Of a stretch of 5,658 nucleotides of DNA, positions 5,304 to 5,658 are shown piece by piece. The first letter of the stretch is position 1. Each line of letters opens with the position of its first letter. This DNA comes from Cellvibrionales bacterium UBA3090 (GTDB lineage: Bacteria; Pseudomonadota; Gammaproteobacteria; Pseudomonadales; Porticoccaceae), in NCBI GenBank assembly GCA_002367235.1, contig DFBC01000161.1:1-5658 (forward strand). Direction: 5' to 3'. The notes under the pieces are model-generated. The model saw only the letters and a list, made by a program, of their open reading frames with translations. It searched no databases and was not told where the DNA came from. The position numbers were made by a program, and so were the translations under genes.

Positions 5304-5320
5304 CAGGGGAAAACGCTGCG

Positions 5321-5658
5321 ATGCCAGAACCTGGTGATTTCTACCTAAAAACGGTCAAAGAGTGCCTCGAAGCTCTCAAAACGAATGAAAAGGGTCTTTC
5401 GAACACGGAAGCTCAAAAAAGACTCGCTCAATACGGTGAAAATCAGCTCATCACTCTAGGAAAGACACCGAGGTGGTTACAGTTTTTAATTCAATTTAGG
5501 GATGTCCTGGTAATTATACTCATCATCGCAGGAGTGATTTCCTTTGCCATTGGCGATTTTCGCGGTGGTTCCATTATGTTCATAATTGTATTGATAAACG
5601 CGTTTATCGGTTATTTCCAGGAACATAAGGCAGAACGCATCATGGATTCCCTTAAGAA
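5321..5658 (+). CDS. P2-type cation-transporting ATPase, N-terminal part, cut by the right edge
   Basis: 112 complete codons are visible. The frame opens with MPEPGDFYLKTVKE and contains the Cation_ATPase_N pattern (about residues 8-60: GLSNTEAQKRLAQYGENQL). The first transmembrane helix follows (about 60-79, VLVIILIIAGVISFAIG), then the second (about 84-101). The conserved NAFIGYFQEHKAERIM stretch leads into the actuator domain. This is the N-terminus of P2 ATPases (Ca2+, and in some members Na+ or K+), ATP-driven pumps of the inner membrane. The phosphorylation site DKTGT and the ion-selecting helices lie beyond the edge, so the ion cannot be named. An in-frame ATG at 5300 would add seven residues, but it has no ribosome-binding site and overlaps a TATAAT box. 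The ATG at 5321 has AGGGGA 10 nt upstream, so I prefer it moderately. The gene diverges from the minus-strand genes. Confidence 0.9.
   Translation, partial: MPEPGDFYLKTVKECLEALKTNEKGLSNTEAQKRLAQYGENQLITLGKTPRWLQFLIQFRDVLVIILIIAGVISFAIGDFRGGSIMFIIVLINAFIGYFQEHKAERIMDSLK

Larger units (their letters stand above)
4778..5320. other. Divergent intergenic region with several stem-loops
   Basis: These 543 bases lie between the IscA-like gene (minus) and the P-type ATPase gene (plus). No frame is convincing. The longest I checked by hand is 49 codons (5098-5247), with no ribosome-binding site and no recognisable motif. Visible elements are a TATATAAT box on the minus strand (4886-4893), nested and adjacent stems at 4954-5041, an imperfect 12-bp hairpin at 5079-5113, an 8-bp hairpin at 5146-5171, and a promoter-like element at 5282-5303. 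The region may hold a structured RNA or the leader of the ATPase gene. Confidence 0.5.

Noticed and set aside
4930..5320. Known metal riboswitch (M-box or yybP-ykoY) upstream of the ATPase
   Set aside because: The conserved GGGGAGUAG-type core of yybP-ykoY and the M-box signature were not found. CGCCGAAGG at about 5206 alone is not enough.

Overview
The window looks like bacterial chromosome of moderate GC, with rather long AT-richer gaps between genes. Nothing in it fixes the taxonomy. The two-zinc-ribbon protein and the small glycine-rich RRM protein next to it resemble pairs I associate with anaerobic Chloroflexota (Dehalococcoidia-like genomes). That assignment is from memory and is weak. 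There are no rRNA or tRNA genes, no CRISPR array and no recognisable insertion sequence.

Layout, left to right. (1) The first 29 codons of an unidentified minus-strand gene run off the left edge (1-87), with a good Shine-Dalgarno. (2) A divergent gap of about 490 bases holds plus-strand promoter elements and, at its right end, an 11-bp inverted repeat that could fold over the ribosome-binding site of the next gene. (3) A 101-residue double zinc-ribbon protein (581-886) is followed by a perfect 20-bp-stem hairpin and then by a 105-residue RRM RNA-binding protein (1119-1436). Together they look like a small RNA or stress-response pair. (4) On the minus strand, an 886-residue polypeptide (1661-4321) joins a complete classical aldehyde dehydrogenase to a complete iron-containing alcohol dehydrogenase. 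An IscA/HesB-like protein (4409-4777) lies just upstream on the same strand. (5) A gap of about 540 bases contains several adjacent stem-loops. (6) A P2-type cation-transporting ATPase begins (5321) and is cut by the right edge.

The most interesting object is the fused dehydrogenase. It has the domain order and length of AdhE. However, its aldehyde dehydrogenase half carries both the catalytic Cys and the general-base Glu of the hydrolytic, non-acylating class, so it should make free acid rather than acyl-CoA. An enzyme of this kind could oxidise an alcohol through its aldehyde to the acid, or disproportionate an aldehyde to acid plus alcohol with internal NAD(H) recycling. The IscA-like protein may belong to the same transcription unit. 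Second in interest are the possible translation-controlling hairpin at the zinc-ribbon gene, a composite promoter motif shared by the zinc-ribbon and ATPase genes, and the structured gap before the ATPase.
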